Origin: Bacillus sp. SD075 | GTDB taxonomy: Bacteria; Bacillota; Bacilli; Bacillales; DSM-1321 | NCBI RefSeq assembly: GCF_017355165.1 | Contig: NZ_JADILK010000016.1 | Span: forward strand, 24,759-88,758 | Length of the DNA: 64,000 nt | Reading direction: 5' to 3' | In this document: positions 62,023 through 64,000 of the stretch, in pieces | Numbering within the stretch: the first letter of the stretch is position 1 | How the letters are laid out: the number at the start of each line of letters is the position of its first letter | Translations under genes and position numbers: made by a program | The notes under the pieces: model-generated | What the model saw: only the letters and a program-made list of their open reading frames with translations | Database searches by the model: none | Told to the model about the DNA's origin: nothing

Positions 62023-62787
62023 ATGTCAGAGTTTTTAAATAACATCATACAAACGTATGCTCAATTTTTTGACTGGCATATGTGGTTGGAGGTTTTATCC
62101 GATCCGGTGAGCTGGGGATTAATTGGAACGCTCGTATTAATGGAAGGATTGCTATCGGCGGATAACGCTTTGGTATTAGCTGTAATGGTCAGGCACCTTC
62201 CGCAAAAGCAACGGAAAAAAGCACTATTTTACGGTTTATTAGGTGCTTATGCTTTTAGGTTTGTAGCGATTGGAATCGGTGTTTTCCTCATTAAGCTTTG
62301 GTGGGTGAAAGTGATTGGGGCTGCCTATCTTGGTTGGCTCTCATTTAAATACTTTAGGGATAAAAGAAAAAAACAAGCTGATGAAGATATCCAGGGAATG
62401 AATAAAAACAGCTTACTTATGCGTATGTTTGGTACATTTTGGGGAACGGTTGCAGCAGTGGAATTGATGGATATAGCATTTTCCGTCGATAGTGTCTTGG
62501 CCGCATTCGGGGTGAGTGAAAAAGTTTGGGTCCTTTTGACAGGCGGAATGATTGGTGTCTTGATGATGCGGGGAGTGGCAGGGTTATTTCTAAAATTGAT
62601 AGATAAGGTTCCTGAATTGGAAACTGCCGCATATGTCCTTATCGGATTCATTGCAATAAAAATGTTAATGGCCGTTGCTCGAATCGAAATCCCGCCTGCA
62701 ATCTTTTTTGCCTTTATTTTGCTGATTTTCGGCACCACGATCGTACTTCATTTGAAGAAAAGGAAAAAGCTCAAGGAATATGGTTGA
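62023..62787 (+). CDS. TerC-family membrane protein (Mn2+ exporter type)
   Basis: This 254-residue protein has about seven spans and paired acidic motifs typical of TerC: LMEGLLSADNALVLAVMVRHLP (about residues 45-66) and VELMDIAFSVDSVLAAFG (about 145-162). A basic tail ends it (HLKKRKKLKEYG). B. subtilis relatives (YceF/MeeF and YkoY/MeeY) export Mn2+ and metallate secreted proteins. The ATG follows AGAGGAG. I saw no yybP-ykoY Mn riboswitch in the 200 bases upstream. Confidence 0.88.
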   Translation: MSEFLNNIIQTYAQFFDWHMWLEVLSDPVSWGLIGTLVLMEGLLSADNALVLAVMVRHLPQKQRKKALFYGLLGAYAFRFVAIGIGVFLIKLWWVKVIGAAYLGWLSFKYFRDKRKKQADEDIQGMNKNSLLMRMFGTFWGTVAAVELMDIAFSVDSVLAAFGVSEKVWVLLTGGMIGVLMMRGVAGLFLKLIDKVPELETAAYVLIGFIAIKMLMAVARIEIPPAIFFAFILLIFGTTIVLHLKKRKKLKEYG

Positions 62788-62796
62788 GCACTATTT

Positions 62797-62831
62797 AAAA
62801 AGCTGTCATCAAAAATGATGTCAGCTTTTTG
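62797..62831 (+). terminator. Terminator after the TerC gene (first copy of a repeated hairpin)
   Basis: AAAAAGCTG-T-CATC pairs with GATG-T-CAGCTTTTT around AAAAAT. The loop and right arm recur at 63974-63999. Confidence 0.9.
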
Positions 62832-63230
62832 TTAACTAAAGGGGTTGGAATGCTCTCGTCCCGATCCACTTTCACGGTTTTTAAATGTCTCTTAACCAGG
62901 ACATTTTCACCATTTATAAACTCTCAAAGTCCAGTTAGTATGTTTCCTTTAATTTCCTGGCAGCAAAAGTCAGCTTCGCTTGCATGTCCAATTTAAAGTC
63001 CTTTAAAAGTCGTCCAACTGCATGCCGTGTTCTTCTTTTGGATTAGCGAATAAAAGTGAGGCTTTATCATGAACTGATAACGCTCGTTAGTGAAAGAAGG
63101 AGAATTAAATTTAGTGAAGAATTAATCTGGTTACGATTGGTATCTTACCTGGAGGAAGTATCAATGGAATTAAAAGATGGTTTATATGAAGAAATATCAA
63201 GTTTGGGTTCCGAGGGGGATCAGTTGTTTG
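62832..63230. other. Interval with no convincing gene
   Basis: A 63-codon frame (63056-63247) reads FSEELIWLRLVSYLEEVSME near its start but lacks a ribosome site and overlaps the next gene; it may be a relic. On the minus strand NPKEEHGMQLDDF appears near 63040 before a stop. Nothing else stands out. Confidence 0.45.
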
Positions 63231-63762
63231 ATGAAAAAACAGCGTAACGTTATTTTATACATAGGTACTTCAATTGGTGGCTATATTGCAAATGATGATG
63301 GTACATTTGAGTGGTTAGAGTTAACAGAAGTAGAAGGAGATTCTGGCTACAATTCACTCTTGGAAAGAATTGACTCTGTTGTTATGGGAAAACGAACTTA
63401 TGATGTCATTCGTGGATTTGATATGGATTATCACTTATAGTGATTATAAAAATTATGTATTTTCTAAATCTGTAAGTGGATCAGATGAATATGCTTCATT
63501 TATTGATGGAGATGTCAAAACTTTCATTAAAGATATAAAACAAAAGCCTGGTAAAGCTATATGGTCAATTGGTGGAGGAAACTTAGCTCGTGAATTTTTT
63601 AAAGAAAATTAAATTGATGAATTCCAACTAGCCATTGCACCAATTATTTTAGGGAAAGGTGTCTCCCTTTATATCGGAGATGATATTACTCTAAAATACA
63701 CATTGACCAAAGTAGAAAAATTAGGTCAACTTGCTATGCTTCATTATATGAAAAAAAAATGA
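63231..63762 (+). pseudogene. Dihydrofolate reductase / RibD C-terminal-family protein, frameshifted and with a stop
   Basis: The reading starts MKKQRNVILYIGTSIGGYIA (63231), a DHFR/RibD-family opening, and continues through WLELTEVEGDSGYNSLLERI and DSVVMGKRTYDVIRGFDMDY. A frameshift lies near 63440. The next frame gives YSDYKNYVFSKSV and AIWSIGGGNLAREFFKEN, then a TAA at 63610-63612, then IDEFQLAIAPIILGKGVSLY in the same frame to a TGA at 63762. The GGG-L-REF motif and end are typical of yeast-RIB7/YwjB-like reductases. Two lesions make it non-functional as read. Confidence 0.8.
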
Positions 63763-63973
63763 TTCAAAAAGAAGACTCGAATATCCTTCATGTTTTTTTA
63801 CTTGATTATACAGATGAAACCCCAATTACATTGAAGAGATTCACGTTACTTGCCGAATAACTGGCTAGGCAGACAGTCGGCGAAAAGGGAGGATTCCTGA
63901 AATCAATTGAAATGTTTTTTAAGAAAAAAACTGTAGACACTCAGACTTTTCTTCGAATTTGGATACAGTCTGA
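63763..63973. other. Right-edge interval, no gene seen
   Basis: About 210 bases without a gene. A short open stretch (LDYTDETPITLKRFTLLAE) ends in a stop at about 63860 and has no start. The last 90 bases look like a dispersed Bacillaceae intergenic sequence leading into the repeated hairpin. Confidence 0.4.
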
Positions 63974-63999
63974 AGCTGACATCAAAAATGATGTCAGCT
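63974..63999. repeat. Second copy of the TerC-terminator hairpin
   Basis: AGCTGACATC pairs perfectly with GATGTCAGCT around AAAAAT. It shares the loop and right arm with the hairpin at 62797-62831; the left arm differs by one base (TGTCATC versus TGACATC). It runs to the window edge. Confidence 0.8.
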
Positions 64000-64000
64000 C

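Noticed and set aside
1..64000. CRISPR arrays, tRNA or rRNA genes, prophage modules, replication origin
   Set aside because: I saw no regularly spaced repeats, cloverleaf sequences, rRNA segments, phage structural genes or DnaA-box clusters in the window.

Overview
The window looks like chromosome of a Bacillaceae species, most probably a Peribacillus or close relative. The support is AT-rich Firmicute codon use, strong AGGAGG-type ribosome sites, TTG/GTG starts, and a right-hand block (metA, bsaA, ypgQ, ypgR/cvfC, ilvD, brxA, ypiP, ypjP) that follows the gene order I recall from Bacillus subtilis. The genus is an inference; no rRNA or tRNA gene is present to fix it.

Bases 1-12,900 are catabolic and hold two sigma-54 regulons. 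At the left edge a divergent, truncated PAS-type regulator faces a perfectly spaced -24/-12 promoter (357-373). That promoter drives a small membrane protein, an NCS1 permease, a heme-dependent N-demethylase (DUF3445), a DmmA-family zinc-ribbon-like subunit, a PDR-type ferredoxin reductase and an aldehyde dehydrogenase. The set looks like a machine that imports and oxidatively demethylates an N-methyl compound, then oxidises the formaldehyde or other aldehyde. A second sigma-54 activator (7095-8699) faces another -24/-12 promoter (8785-8802) for an iron-dependent alcohol dehydrogenase, a UraA-fold permease and a succinate-semialdehyde-dehydrogenase-like enzyme. This would suit oxidation of an omega-hydroxy acid such as 4-hydroxybutyrate.

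Bases 12,900-24,700 form a cell-wall sugar salvage island: anmK and a secreted DUF187 glycosidase on the minus strand, and a plus-strand operon with murQ, PTS IIB, PTS IIC, a small membrane protein, a GH4 6-phospho-glycosidase, PTS IIA, mupG, an N-acetylglucosamine-type kinase, an RpiR/MurR regulator and a GntR/UTRA regulator. A consensus cre site and a pair of palindromic operators lie in the divergent intergenic region.

Bases 24,800-38,200 are accessory and partly decayed. Intact genes include an MFS pump with its TetR regulator, a VCBS/TPR-like protein, an SDR, an RNase Z-like metallo-hydrolase, an azoreductase, an FAH-family enzyme and a MarR regulator. Among them lie relics: a PRISE-type reductase, an MFS tail, a histidinol-phosphatase broken by a single stop codon, an orphan IS3 OrfA, and a Spo0M-family gene with an amber codon and a perfect 20-bp inverted repeat.

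Bases 38,200-44,100 hold a GntR/FCD-controlled operon joining an intracellular M28 peptidase to a complete polyamine/opine-type ABC importer. From 44,200 to the end is mostly core genome: topoisomerase III, mntR, a methyltransferase with an AIM24 protein, metA, bsaA, degV, ypgQ, an ABC-F factor, cvfC, ilvD, brxA, ypiP, ggt, ypjP and a TerC-family protein. It closes with a broken dihydrofolate-reductase-family gene.
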